A stretch of 64,000 bases of DNA from Actinomyces sp. Marseille-P3109 (GTDB taxonomy: Bacteria > Actinomycetota > Actinomycetes > Actinomycetales > Actinomycetaceae): contig NZ_OOHN01000008.1 in NCBI RefSeq assembly GCF_900323545.1, positions 1,045,144-1,109,143 of the forward strand. The letters are read 5' to 3'. The notes under the pieces are model-generated. The model had not been told where the DNA came from and made no database searches. It saw only the letters and a program-made list of their open reading frames with translations. The position numbers and the translations under genes are program-made. Of the stretch, positions 22,513 through 32,020 are shown piece by piece (position 1 is the first letter of the stretch; each line of letters begins with the position of its first letter).

Positions 22513-23067
22513 TCACTGGTGATGGGAGAAACCGGACCGCACGGCCTCGATGACCTGCTCACCGGCCTGCCGAGGTGTTGTCGAGGTGGTGTCGACGACG
22601 ACGTCGGCGAGCTCCCGGCACCTGGCCTGACGCTCATGGAGCATCTGGACGAACTGGTGGTGGACGGTCCCCAGGGCCACCGACCGGGGCGCATCAAGGC
22701 CATTACGGGTGGCCAGCACGCGAGTGGCACAGGTCAGGGCCACGGCGTAGTCACCGGGCCGCAGGCGTTCCAGCCGATCGCGCAGCCGAGGATCCCCCAG
22801 GCATCCCGAGCCCAGCGCCACGACGGCGCCCTCGGCCTGCGCACGGTCGAGCAGATCGAGGGCGACACGGGCCTCGACCCGGCGGTACTCGCCCTCCGGC
22901 ACTGCAACGAGCGCCAGGTCGGGGCTGGTTGCGAGCTCGTCGGCAACGCTGCGGCCCAGGTCGAGCACGGGCAGGCCCTCAGCGGCCCCGACGGCACGCC
23001 CCACGCTGGAGCATCCGGCCCCCGGAGGACCGATGATGACCAGGGCCCGAGGCGAGTGAGTGCTCAA
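22513..23067 (-). CDS. Shikimate kinase-like protein with defective P-loop
   Basis: 184-residue P-loop fold paralogous to shikimate kinase, but the Walker A is GPPGAGCSSVG: the catalytic Lys is Cys (residue about 19). The Dx D shikimate-binding Asp pair is LDLGRS, and the GGG loop is LGSGCLG, so substrate residues are missing too. ATP phosphotransfer is therefore unlikely. Its ATG overlaps the stop of the AroK-AroB fusion gene by four bases (ATGA), so it is made with that enzyme. It could be a regulatory or structural partner, or a decaying copy. Frame is intact and GC3 normal. Confidence 0.8.
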   Translation of the reverse strand: MSTHSPRALVIIGPPGAGCSSVGRAVGAAEGLPVLDLGRSVADELATSPDLALVAVPEGEYRRVEARVALDLLDRAQAEGAVVALGSGCLGDPRLRDRLERLRPGDYAVALTCATRVLATRNGLDAPRSVALGTVHHQFVQMLHERQARCRELADVVVDTTSTTPRQAGEQVIEAVRSGFSHHQ

Positions 23068-24983
23068 GCTCCTTGCCCTCCAACTGGGTCGGCATGACCG
23101 GTGACGGCATCGTGGGCCTTGATGAGAAGATCCTCGCCGGGCGCCTGCATCCGTACGGGCCTGGCGACGTCGTCGAGCAGGACAAGACGCAGCCTGCCGC
23201 CGCGCACCTTCTTGTCACTCATCATCGCGGCCTTGAGCTCCTCCCATCGGCCGTGGCCCTCGGTGAAGGAGGTGGGCAGGCCGACCGCCTCGAGGCTCTG
23301 ACGGTGCAGTGCCAGTGCGTCGCGGCTCAGGTGTCCGCTGCGGTGGGCGACCTCGGCCGCGAAGACGCAGCCGACGGCGACGGCCTCGCCATGGCGCCAC
23401 GAGTAACCGGTGACCTTCTCGATCGCATGGGCGTAGGTGTGCCCGTAGTTGAGGATCTCCCGCTGACCGGCCTCAGTGAGGTCCTCCCCCACGACGGCTG
23501 CCTTGACCGCGATCGAACGGGTGACGAGTTCGGTCAGGACCGGTGAGTCCCAGGCCAGGCAGTCGGCGGGCTCGGCCAGGACGTGGTCAAGAATGACCGG
23601 ATCGGAGATGAGCCCGCACTTGACAACCTCACCGAGCCCGGCCCGCAGCTCGGCGGTCGGCAGGGTGGCCAGCGTCTCCAGGTCGGCGACGACGGCGGTC
23701 GGCGGGTGGAAGGCTCCCACCAGGTTCTTGCCCGCAGGCGTGTTGATCCCGGTCTTGCCGCCGACGGCGGCGTCCACCATGGCCAGCAGGGTGGTGGGTA
23801 CCTGCACCACCGGGACGCCTCGCAGCCAGGTGGCGGCCGCGAAACCGGCCAGGTCCGTGGTTGCTCCGCCGCCCAGGCCGATGACGAGTCCGTCGCGCCC
23901 CAGGCGGAACGAGCCCAGCCGCTCCCACAGATGCTCCAGGACGCGAGCATTCTTGGCCGCCTCGCCGTCGGGTACCTCAAGCCGAAGGACGCGCAGGCCC
24001 TGGGAGCCCAGCTGCTTCTCGGCGCTGGCCGCATGATCCGCCAGGGCCTTGGCATGGACGATGGCGACGCCTCCGGCACCTGCGCCCGGAGCGTCTAGGA
24101 CGACGTGAGCCAGATCGGCCAGGAGCCCGTGGCCGATGAGCACGTCATAGGGATGGTCGCCGGTGACGCTGACGCGTCGGACACCGTCGTCGCCGGCTGC
24201 TACCGGGGACGGACGGAGACGGACACGTTGAGGTGAGGCGACTGCCCCGCCGGAGGCGGCCGAGAAGGTCGAGGATGCTGAGGACGCTGAGGACGCCGAC
24301 GATCTTGAGGACTCGGGCTCACTGCTTTTCGCCGACATGGGTGCCAGGACACCGACCGCCTGAGGCATCTGGACCCCGAGGGCCACGAGGATGAGAGCGG
24401 CGACCTGCTGAGGGCTCAGGCCGTCGGTGGGCACGGTGAGGGTGGCGACCTCGGAGTACAGCGCTGAGCGCTGGGCGTGGAGGGCCTCCATCCGGGCCAG
24501 GACGCTGTCCTGATCAGTGCGTCCCTGACCTCCCTGCTGGGCGGCGCGGGTCTGGTCGGAGTCCGCGTCCGGGGACATGAGGGGGCGTCCGGTGCCGTCG
24601 CCCACGTGCCTGGCGGCCGTGCTCGGGGAGGCAGACAGGTAGATGACTGTGTGCCCGCGCAAGAGATCGCGGTTCTCGGGACGCAGCACCGCTCCCCCGC
24701 CCAGGGCGATGACTCCCTGGGCAGCGGCTGGCGAGTCCAGGACGGCCCGCATAGCCCGGTGCTCGCGGTCGCGGAAGCCCTCCTCCCCCTCGGAGTCGAA
24801 GATCTCGGGGATCGTCATGCGGGCGCGACGGCGGATCTCGGCGTCGGTGTCAGTCACCTGGACACCGAGCGCCTGGGCCAGGAGCCTGGCCTGGGTCGTC
24901 TTGCCCGCGCCGGGCAGTCCCACCAGCACCAGGGGCAGCTGGTCGTCGCGCAGAGCGATGGTCGGAACGCGCTTCCAGGTCAT
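23064..24983 (-). CDS. aroKB: Shikimate kinase / 3-dehydroquinate synthase fusion
   Basis: Two shikimate-pathway steps in one 639-residue chain. Residues 1-205 are shikimate kinase: GLPGAGKTT P-loop, DTDAEIRRR, FRDREHRAM, ALGGGAVL and the GRPL lid Arg. A Ser/Ala-rich linker (about 215-260) follows. From about residue 262 it is AroB: DGEAAKN, GLGGGATTDLAGFAAATWLRG, PTTLLAMVDAAVGGKTGIN, and the metal ligands in GLGEVVKCG and NYGHTYAHAIE. GAGGAAG precedes the ATG. AroK and AroB are usually adjacent separate genes; here they are fused. Both domains look catalytically complete. Confidence 0.95.
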   Translation of the reverse strand: MTWKRVPTIALRDDQLPLVLVGLPGAGKTTQARLLAQALGVQVTDTDAEIRRRARMTIPEIFDSEGEEGFRDREHRAMRAVLDSPAAAQGVIALGGGAVLRPENRDLLRGHTVIYLSASPSTAARHVGDGTGRPLMSPDADSDQTRAAQQGGQGRTDQDSVLARMEALHAQRSALYSEVATLTVPTDGLSPQQVAALILVALGVQMPQAVGVLAPMSAKSSEPESSRSSASSASSASSTFSAASGGAVASPQRVRLRPSPVAAGDDGVRRVSVTGDHPYDVLIGHGLLADLAHVVLDAPGAGAGGVAIVHAKALADHAASAEKQLGSQGLRVLRLEVPDGEAAKNARVLEHLWERLGSFRLGRDGLVIGLGGGATTDLAGFAAATWLRGVPVVQVPTTLLAMVDAAVGGKTGINTPAGKNLVGAFHPPTAVVADLETLATLPTAELRAGLGEVVKCGLISDPVILDHVLAEPADCLAWDSPVLTELVTRSIAVKAAVVGEDLTEAGQREILNYGHTYAHAIEKVTGYSWRHGEAVAVGCVFAAEVAHRSGHLSRDALALHRQSLEAVGLPTSFTEGHGRWEELKAAMMSDKKVRGGRLRLVLLDDVARPVRMQAPGEDLLIKAHDAVTGHADPVGGQGA

Positions 24984-25063
24984 GATCGTGTCTTCCTCAC
25001 CATTGAGTACGGAGCTGATGGCTGGCCCACCATGCGGTTCAGCGTCTCATGCACCGCCGCGGA

Positions 25064-26284
25064 TCACCACTGTGTCCGCTCGGCGATGCGGGCCAGGTAT
25101 CCCTCAAGGTTACGCCTCGCCTCGGTCACCGAGTCGCCGCCGGTCTTGTCCAGGAGAAGATCGACCAGGACCAGGGCCGTCATGGCCTGAGCGATGACGG
25201 CACCGGGGACGACGGCGCACACGTCAGAGCGCTGGTGCAGCCCGGTGGCGGCCTCGCCCGTGGCCAGGTCGACGGTGCGCAGGGCCCTCGGCACCGTCGA
25301 GATCGGTTTGAACGCGGCGCGCACCCGCACCTCGGAGCCGTTCGAGATTCCGCCCTCGATGCCGCCGGCGCGGTTGGTGGCCCGCGCGAGCTCGCCGGAG
25401 GCGACCGAGACGATCTCGTCGTGCGCGGCCGAGCCGCGCCGGGACGCCTCAGCGAAGCCGTCACCGATCTCGACGCCCTTGACGGCCTGAATGCCCATGA
25501 GCGCGGAGGCCAGCCGGGCGTCGAGCCGGCGATCGGCGGAGACGTGGGTGCCCATTCCCACCGGGACACCGGTCGCGATGACCTCGACGACGCCGCCGAG
25601 CGTGTCTCCGTCCTTCTTCGCGGCATCGATCTCGGCAACCATGGCTGCGCTGGTGGCAGGATCGATGCAGCGCACGGGGTCTGCGTCCAGACTCCCGGTG
25701 TCCCGGGCCGTCGGCGGAGGAACGTCGTCGGGCAGGGCGACGGATCCGATGCGTACGACGTGGCTGACCAGCCTGATGCCGGCGACCTGAGCCAGGACGG
25801 CCTCGGCCAGCGCCCCGAGCGCCACTCGGGCGGCCGTCTCACGGGCTGAGGCCCTCTCCAGGACCGGACGGGCCTCATCCAGGTCGTACTTGAGCATCCC
25901 GGGCAGGTCGGCGTGCCCTGGCCGCGGGCGGGTCAGAGGGCGGTTGCGGGCTATTTCGCGCTCGTCACCGGTGCCGGCGTCGACGAGGAGGTCACGGGGG
26001 TCCACGGGGTCGGCACTCATGACCGTGGACCACTTGGGCCACTCGGAGTTGCCGATCTGCAGGACGACGGGGCTGCCGATGGTGCTGCCGTGGCGGATGC
26101 CACCCAGAATCCTCAGCTCATCGCGCTCGAAGGCCTGGCGGGCCCCGCGGCCGTGCCCCAGGCGCCGGCGGGCAAGAGCGGCCTTGATGTCCTCACTGGT
26201 GACTCGCACGCCGGCGGGTACGCCCTCCATCACCGCGGTCAGAGCCTCGCCGTGGGACTCCCCGGCCGTCATCCATCGAAGCAT
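25064..26284 (-). CDS. aroC: Chorismate synthase
   Basis: FMN-dependent last step to chorismate. 406 residues. Signatures: [22 protein letters not shown] at the N terminus, [35 protein letters not shown] (bifunctional His/Arg region), and the C-terminal [23 protein letters not shown]. Start ATG at 26284 gives the canonical [12 protein letters not shown]. It lies between aroE and aroKB, 70 and 80 bases apart. Confidence 0.97.
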   Translation of the reverse strand: MLRWMTAGESHGEALTAVMEGVPAGVRVTSEDIKAALARRRLGHGRGARQAFERDELRILGGIRHGSTIGSPVVLQIGNSEWPKWSTVMSADPVDPRDLLVDAGTGDEREIARNRPLTRPRPGHADLPGMLKYDLDEARPVLERASARETAARVALGALAEAVLAQVAGIRLVSHVVRIGSVALPDDVPPPTARDTGSLDADPVRCIDPATSAAMVAEIDAAKKDGDTLGGVVEVIATGVPVGMGTHVSADRRLDARLASALMGIQAVKGVEIGDGFAEASRRGSAAHDEIVSVASGELARATNRAGGIEGGISNGSEVRVRAAFKPISTVPRALRTVDLATGEAATGLHQRSDVCAVVPGAVIAQAMTALVLVDLLLDKTGGDSVTEARRNLEGYLARIAERTQW

Positions 26285-26354
26285 GAGACAGATACTCTCA
26301 CACGTCGATGCCGCCTCCGACGTCCCCCGTCCCGGATCGTGGCCGTGGCGGAGG

Positions 26355-27329
26355 TCAGTCCGCGGTAGGGGCTGACGGCGCCGTCAGGGCCGCCAGGAGC
26401 GCGGTGCGCATGAGACCGATATCGGGTCGCTGCCCGGTCATGAGCTGGACCTGGGGCACGGCCTGGTGCAGGAGCATGAGCCATCCCGGAGCGAGGGCTC
26501 CCCCGGCGTCTGCCCAGGCACCGGCGACGGCGGTGGGCCAGGGAGCGTAGACGACGTCGAGCATGACGGCCCCTGGTCGGGTGCCGTCGGCCCGGTCCAG
26601 GGCCCGTCTCAGCGGGTCCGCCAGCGGGTCCGCCGCATGTGCGGGCAGGGTGGAGATGACCACGTCGGCAGCGGCCATCCGCTGTGCCACCTCGGTACTG
26701 GAGGCCGGGTCGGCCGGTTTCCAGGTCAAGGCCTCGATATCCAGTCCCATGCGGTGAGCGGCCCCGAGTGCCCGACCTGGACCGGCGTGGCGGCGTGCCG
26801 CGACGGTGATTCTGCCGGCGCCGATCTCACCGAGTGCCGCCAAGGCGGAGCAAGCGGTCGCACCCGAGCCGAGGATGACGGCGCTGCTGACACGGCCAGC
26901 ACCGTGAACAGGGCTCTCGGCACTGCGCGCGGCGGTCTTTCTCAGTGCGTCGACGATGCCGGCGACGTCGGTGTTGAAGCCTGCCAGAAGGGCCCCTCCG
27001 GTGCCGCTGCGCTGAGCGATCACCGTGTTGACCGCGCCCACGGTCTGGGCCAGGGGATCGACAACGTCCAGGTGCGCTAGAAGCACCTGCTTGTGAGGCA
27101 TGGTCACGCTCAGCCCGGCCCAGGCGGGCCCGGCCCCCACCGGGGCGGCCAGCTCGTCGAGCAGCCCTGGCAGTGCCTCGGAGTCCGTCTCACGCCGCTC
27201 GTAGGACCAGTCGTCCAGCCCGAGCCCGGCATAGGCCGCCCGATGCAGCGCAGGGGACAGCGAATGGCTCACCGGCTGGCCGATGACGGCGGCGCGGTGG
27301 CGGACCACCGCGCCGGCCTCCTCAACCAT
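26355..27329 (-). CDS. aroE: Shikimate dehydrogenase
   Basis: NADPH-dependent reduction of 3-dehydroshikimate. 324 residues from ATG 27329 ([26 protein letters not shown]). Shikimate-binding [13 protein letters not shown], catalytic Lys/Asn in SVTMPHKQ and GAVNT, the substrate Asp in NTDVAGI, and the nucleotide loop [11 protein letters not shown] are present. It overlaps mltG by eight bases, so translation is coupled. The nucleotide loop GSGAT replaces the common GAGGA but is known in actinobacterial AroE. Confidence 0.93.
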   Translation of the reverse strand: MVEEAGAVVRHRAAVIGQPVSHSLSPALHRAAYAGLGLDDWSYERRETDSEALPGLLDELAAPVGAGPAWAGLSVTMPHKQVLLAHLDVVDPLAQTVGAVNTVIAQRSGTGGALLAGFNTDVAGIVDALRKTAARSAESPVHGAGRVSSAVILGSGATACSALAALGEIGAGRITVAARRHAGPGRALGAAHRMGLDIEALTWKPADPASSTEVAQRMAAADVVISTLPAHAADPLADPLRRALDRADGTRPGAVMLDVVYAPWPTAVAGAWADAGGALAPGWLMLLHQAVPQVQLMTGQRPDIGLMRTALLAALTAPSAPTAD

Positions 27330-28539
27330 TCTTCTTGCCCTCGTTGCCCTCACAGACATCCTTGTTCTTGGAGCAGTAGTCGGTGAGCTTCTTGGTGTTG
27401 GCCTCCTGCTCCTCCTTGGTGGAGGCGAACAGGGTCTCACCAGTCTTCAGGTCGATGGTCACGAAGTAGAGCCAGCTTCCAGCCGGCGGATTGAGCACGG
27501 CCTTGATGGCGCCCTCACCGGGGCTGCCGATGGGACCGGGCGGAAGCCCCTGGTGAGCGTAGGTGTTGTAGGCGTTGTTGGCGTCCGCGAGCTCGGCGGA
27601 GGTGGGGATGCCACCGGAGCGCCCCAGGCCGTAGAGCACCGTCGAGTCCATCTGAAGCTTGCCCTGGGTCTCACCGTCGACCTGCTCGAGCCGGTTCTCG
27701 ATGACGCGAGCCACCTGTCCGTAGTACTGGTCCTTGGCGACCTCGCGCTCGACGATGGAGGCCTTGGTCAGAACCGTCTGGTAGTTCTCCTTGGGAACCT
27801 TGAGCTCGTTGAGCTCGGTGACAGTCCGAGACACCATCTGCTTGACCAGGTCCGTGGGGGTCGCGTTCTCGGTGACGTCATAGGTGCCCGGTGCCAACCA
27901 GCCCTCGACGTTGCCGCCAGCCTCTGCGGGCAGGCCGATGGACGCTGTATCCGCGTATGCCGCCTCGATCTGCTCATCGGTGAAGTTGCTGACCTGCTTG
28001 AGCCGGTCCTTGATGATCTGCTTGGTGTTGCCGGCGGAGACCGTCAGAGTGTGATCGCTCTTGGTCTCGGGGTCGAGCAGCGCCTGAAGCGCGGCGTTGG
28101 CCGACATCTTCTTCTTGAGCTTGTAGGTCCCCGGCTGGATGGTGTTGCCCTTGGGATTGTTCTTGACCGCGTTGGTGAAGGCCTTGCCGGAGGCGACGAC
28201 CCCCTTGCCATGGAGGATGTCGCCGATGTCCAGCCCAGAGGCTCCCTCCGGGATCGTCACCGTAACCTCGCCCTCACCATTGCCGCGGTAGTCCTCGGCG
28301 TGGGTGGCCTGAGCGGAGGCGTCGCGCATAATGCCGATGGCCTTGTAGCCCACGATGCCAACGGCCACAAGAGTGGCGACGATGACGATGCTCGTCAACC
28401 GGTGCCGACGCCGCTTGCGCTGACGGCGCTCGACCTTCTCCATGCGCCGTTGCTTGCGACTCTTGGGCTTGTCGGTGGCGCTGCCAGCATCTCCATCGCG
28501 CTGGATGCCGAGCTCGGCGAAGAAATCGTCGTGGCTCAC
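27322..28539 (-). CDS. mltG: Endolytic murein transglycosylase MltG
   Basis: Membrane-anchored enzyme that cuts nascent glycan strands. Cytoplasmic basic N terminus (KSRKQRRMEKVERRQRKRRR), one membrane helix (SIVIVATLVAVGIVGYKAIGI, about residues 50-70), LysM-like part, then the YceG catalytic domain: ASIVEREVAKDQYYGQVARV with the catalytic Glu, LQMDSTVLYGLG, YNTYAHQGLPPGPIGSPG. 405 residues. Its ATG overlaps the ruvX stop (ATGA). Order ruvX-mltG-aroE is conserved in actinobacteria. Confidence 0.95.
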   Translation of the reverse strand: MSHDDFFAELGIQRDGDAGSATDKPKSRKQRRMEKVERRQRKRRRHRLTSIVIVATLVAVGIVGYKAIGIMRDASAQATHAEDYRGNGEGEVTVTIPEGASGLDIGDILHGKGVVASGKAFTNAVKNNPKGNTIQPGTYKLKKKMSANAALQALLDPETKSDHTLTVSAGNTKQIIKDRLKQVSNFTDEQIEAAYADTASIGLPAEAGGNVEGWLAPGTYDVTENATPTDLVKQMVSRTVTELNELKVPKENYQTVLTKASIVEREVAKDQYYGQVARVIENRLEQVDGETQGKLQMDSTVLYGLGRSGGIPTSAELADANNAYNTYAHQGLPPGPIGSPGEGAIKAVLNPPAGSWLYFVTIDLKTGETLFASTKEEQEANTKKLTDYCSKNKDVCEGNEGKKNG

Positions 28540-29063
28540 GCTCTGCCTCTCTTGATCGGGTGGACTCGCTCACCGGCCGGCACCCCGGATGTCCGTTCGG
28601 TACTGATGGCCTGTTCAAGGATGACGACCGCGGCCGCTTGGTCGACGATACCGCGAAAGCTCCTTTCCTTCAGGCCGGCCTCGTGCAGATCCCGGTGAGC
28701 AGTGACGGTGGTGAGCCGTTCGTCGACCAGCCGGACACACACCTGCGGCGGCAGGATACTCGCCAGGTCTCGGGCCCACCTGCGGGCATCCCTGGTCGAG
28801 CTCGAGCTGCCGCCGCCCATGTGCTTGGGCAGACCGACGATCACCTCGAAGGCACCGTACTCCTCGACGAGGTCAACGGCCTCATCGAGATCAGCACCAT
28901 AACGGTCCCTCCTGAGAGTTACCACAGGAACCGACATGATCGCGTCCTGATCGCAACGCGCGACACCGATACGTGCCTTTCCGACGTCGAAGGCGAGCCG
29001 CACGCCCGGACGGAGTCCCGCCGGAGTCGGGTCTCCCAGTGAATCTGACACGTGATCTGACAC
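28536..29063 (-). CDS. ruvX: Putative pre-16S rRNA nuclease RuvX/YqgF
   Basis: RNase H-like nuclease family YqgF, implicated in 16S rRNA 5' maturation. 175 residues. LAFDVGKARIGVARCD carries the first Asp, VGLPKHMGGG the second strand, VRLVDERLTTVTA the third and GIVDQAAAVVILEQ the last Asp region. The start ATG at 29063 is 12 bases after the alaS stop. Coupled to mltG by ATGA. Confidence 0.92.
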   Translation of the reverse strand: MSDHVSDSLGDPTPAGLRPGVRLAFDVGKARIGVARCDQDAIMSVPVVTLRRDRYGADLDEAVDLVEEYGAFEVIVGLPKHMGGGSSSSTRDARRWARDLASILPPQVCVRLVDERLTTVTAHRDLHEAGLKERSFRGIVDQAAAVVILEQAISTERTSGVPAGERVHPIKRGRA

Positions 29064-29075
29064 AGAATCCCCGGT

Positions 29076-31787
29076 TCATGCCTGGATCTGGTCGGCGACG
29101 GAGCGAAGCGCCTCATCCAGGGCGTCGGGGTTCTGCCCACCGCCCTGAGCCAGGTCATCCTTGCCGCCTCCTCCGCCGCCCAGGACCTGAGTCGCAGTGC
29201 GCACCAGCGCGCCGGCACGAATGCCCTTGTCCCGAGCACCGGCGTTGGTGGCGACCACAACGACCGGGCGTGCGTTCACGACTCCGCCGACGGCGATGAC
29301 GGCGGGATCGGAGTCGCCGAGTCGGCTGCGGGCGTCCAGGGCCACGGAGCGCACGGCGTCCGCCGAGCCGACGGCGCCGAGGTCTGCGGAGACGAGACGG
29401 ACCTCGCCCACGCGCACGGCGTCGGAGACGATGCCAGCGGTGCGCGCCGCCAGAGCCGCCTGCTCGGCCGCGGCCAGACGCTTCTCGGCGTCCTTCAGAC
29501 GCGTCATGAGGCCCTCGACGCGCCCAGGGAGGTCCTCGGGACGGCCGCCTACCATGGTGGAGAGCTGGGAGACCAGCGCGTGCTCCTTGGCCTGGTAACC
29601 GTAGGCGCCGTCGCCGACGAGGGCGTCGATGCGGCGCACACCCGAGCCGATGGAGGACTCGCCCAGGACCGCGATGCGGCCGATATGCCCGGTGGTGGGC
29701 ACATGGGTCCCGGCGCACAGCTCCTTGGACCAGTCGCCGCCGATGGAGACGACCCGTACCTCCTTGCCGTACTTCTCCCCGAACAGGGCCATGGCGCCCG
29801 CCGCGCGGGCGGCGTCGATGTCCATGATCTCGTCGGTGACGGCCAGGTCCTCGGAGAGCCTGGCGTTGACCCGCTCCTCGATGCCGGCCACCTGGTCACC
29901 AGCGAGTGCCGAGCCGTGGCGGAAGTCGAAGCGCATGCGGGAGGGGGAGTTCTCGCTGCCGGCCTGGGTGGCATTGGTCGAGACGATCTCGTGGAGCGCC
30001 TTGTGCACCATGTGGGTGGAGGTGTGGGCGCGGGCGATCGCCAGGCGGCGGTCCGTGTCGATCTGGGCGAAGGCCTTCTCGCCCACTGCGATCGTGCCCT
30101 CGGTCAAGGTGCCGCGATGGACGTGCAGGCCTTTGACGGGGGCCTGGACGTCGTTGACCTCGACGGTGCCCCCGTCAGCCAGGCGGATGGTGCCCTGGTC
30201 GGCGAGCTGGCCGCCCATCTCGGCGTAGAAGGGGGTCCGGTCGAGGATCACCTCGACCTCGGCCGGGGCGGTGACGACGCTCTGCGGGACGCCGTCGAGA
30301 AGGACGCCGGCCACGGTGGCCTCGGAGGAGGACTCGGTGTAGCCCAGGAAGGCCGAGCCACCGCCCATCTCCTTCTCCAGCTCGCGGAAGACGCGGATGT
30401 CGGAGTGGCCGGTCTTCTTGGCGCGGGCGTCAGCCCGGGCGCGCTCCTTCTGCTCGTTCATGAGGGTGCGGAAGGCGCTCTCGTCGACGTCGACCCCCTG
30501 CTCGGCGGCCATCTCCAGGGTGAGGTCGATGGGGAAGCCGTAGGTGTCGTGCAGCTCGAAGGCGCTCTTGCCGGATACCAGAGGGCGCCCGGTACGGTCT
30601 ACGTCCCTCTTGGCCGTGGCCACTGCGGTGTCCAGGATCGTGGTACCGGCGGCCAGGGTGCGGCGGAAGGCGTCCTCCTCGCCGTAGGCGACCTCGGAGA
30701 TGGTGCTCCAGCCGGTCTCCAGCTCGGGGTAGGAGGCCTTCATGGCGTCCTTGGAGACGGTCAGCAGCGTTGGCATGGCGGCTTCGTCGACACCGAGCAG
30801 ACGCATGGAGCGCACCGCACGGCGGATGAGTCGGCGCAGGACGTAGCCGCGCCCGTCGTTGCCGGGGCGCACACCGTCGGAGATGAGCATGAGCGCCGAG
30901 CGCACGTGGTCGGCCACGACTCGCATGCGCACGTCGTCGTGGTAGGCGTCCCCGGCCTCGGGGCCTGCGGCACCACGGCCGTAGACCTTGCCGGAGAGCT
31001 CCTCGGCGGCCCTGATGACGGGGAAGACCTCGTCGATCTCATACATGTTGGGCTTGTCCTGCATGATGAAGGCCAGGCGCTCCAGGCCGGCACCGGTGTC
31101 GATGGCCGTCTGGTCGAGCTTGCCCAGGAGCTCGAAGTCGTGCCCCTTGCCCTCTCCGCGCAGGAACTCGTCGAAGACGAGGTTCCAGATCTCAAGGAAG
31201 CGGTCGCCCTGGGTGTCGACGGCGGGCCCGCCGTCGGGCCCGTAGGCGCTGCCGCGATCGTAGTGGATCTCGCAGCAGGATCCGGCCGGGCCGGGCTGAC
31301 CGGTGGACCAGGAGATGTCCTTGAAGGGAAGCAGCTGGATCCGCTCGGCGGGAACACCGATCTCACGGGTCCAGTAGTCGAAGGAGACCTGGTCCTCCTC
31401 CCAGATCGTCATCCACAGGCGCTCGCCGTCCAGGCCGTAGCCGCCCTCCTCGCGACGGCCCGTCAGCAGGCCCCAGGCGTAGGAGATGGCCCCCTCCTTG
31501 AAGTAGTCGCCGAAGGAGAAGTTGCCGTTCATCTGGAAGAAGGTGCCATGACGCGTCGTGATGCCGACGTTGTCGATGTCGTTGGTGCGGATGCACTTCT
31601 GCACCGAGGCCGCCCGGGGCCAGGGGGCCTTCTCAGTACCCAGGATGTAGGGGATGAAGGGCACCATGCCCGCCACGGTGAACAGGATGGAGGGCTCGGG
31701 GGACACCAGGGAGACCGAGGGGCGGATCTCGTGCTCGTTCGCGGCGAAGTAGTCCAGCCAGCGGCTGCGGATCTCGGATGTGCGCAT
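29076..31787 (-). CDS. alaS: Alanyl-tRNA synthetase
   Basis: Charges tRNA-Ala and edits mischarged Ser/Gly. 903 residues from the ATG at 31787, which has GAGGA five bases upstream; two earlier in-frame Met lack this. Class II catalytic core: RWLDYFAANEH, SLVSPEPSILFTVAGMVPF, GTFFQMNGNFSFGDYFKEGA. The editing domain zinc site is HTSTHMVHKAL and CAGTHV. The C-Ala domain ends in a Gly-rich GGGGGGKDDLAQGGG. Stands between rpsD and ruvX. No T-box leader recognised. Confidence 0.97.
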   Translation of the reverse strand: MRTSEIRSRWLDYFAANEHEIRPSVSLVSPEPSILFTVAGMVPFIPYILGTEKAPWPRAASVQKCIRTNDIDNVGITTRHGTFFQMNGNFSFGDYFKEGAISYAWGLLTGRREEGGYGLDGERLWMTIWEEDQVSFDYWTREIGVPAERIQLLPFKDISWSTGQPGPAGSCCEIHYDRGSAYGPDGGPAVDTQGDRFLEIWNLVFDEFLRGEGKGHDFELLGKLDQTAIDTGAGLERLAFIMQDKPNMYEIDEVFPVIRAAEELSGKVYGRGAAGPEAGDAYHDDVRMRVVADHVRSALMLISDGVRPGNDGRGYVLRRLIRRAVRSMRLLGVDEAAMPTLLTVSKDAMKASYPELETGWSTISEVAYGEEDAFRRTLAAGTTILDTAVATAKRDVDRTGRPLVSGKSAFELHDTYGFPIDLTLEMAAEQGVDVDESAFRTLMNEQKERARADARAKKTGHSDIRVFRELEKEMGGGSAFLGYTESSSEATVAGVLLDGVPQSVVTAPAEVEVILDRTPFYAEMGGQLADQGTIRLADGGTVEVNDVQAPVKGLHVHRGTLTEGTIAVGEKAFAQIDTDRRLAIARAHTSTHMVHKALHEIVSTNATQAGSENSPSRMRFDFRHGSALAGDQVAGIEERVNARLSEDLAVTDEIMDIDAARAAGAMALFGEKYGKEVRVVSIGGDWSKELCAGTHVPTTGHIGRIAVLGESSIGSGVRRIDALVGDGAYGYQAKEHALVSQLSTMVGGRPEDLPGRVEGLMTRLKDAEKRLAAAEQAALAARTAGIVSDAVRVGEVRLVSADLGAVGSADAVRSVALDARSRLGDSDPAVIAVGGVVNARPVVVVATNAGARDKGIRAGALVRTATQVLGGGGGGKDDLAQGGGQNPDALDEALRSVADQIQA

Positions 31788-31957
31788 GGGGGTCCTCATC
31801 CTGTTCGAGGGGTGCCCGCTCACGTGGCGCTCGGGCCGCGTGCTGGGGCGTGTGGACGGTGTGGTGTGGTTGACCGGCAGGATTCGTATCCAATTGGTGT
31901 CCAGGAGGCCGAAGAGACTACGAGCCGGTCTGGTTGCTCCCTGGCGAGCCTACTCCC

Positions 31958-32004
31958 ACGCCGGGGCGCCCCGAACCTCTCATGGGTCCGGGGCGCCCCG
32001 GCGT
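31958..32004 (-). terminator. 16-bp perfect hairpin after rpsD
   Basis: ACGCCGGGGCGCCCCG and CGGGGCGCCCCGGCGT, 15-base loop, beginning 17 bases after the rpsD stop. Strong G+C stem separating rpsD from alaS; no T-run. Confidence 0.8.
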
Positions 32005-32020
32005 CAGGTTTGCGTGGGCG

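Noticed and set aside
31788..31957. T-box riboswitch before alaS (also looked before aspS and hisS)
   Set aside because: No T-box core (UGGN...) sequence or antiterminator pair seen.
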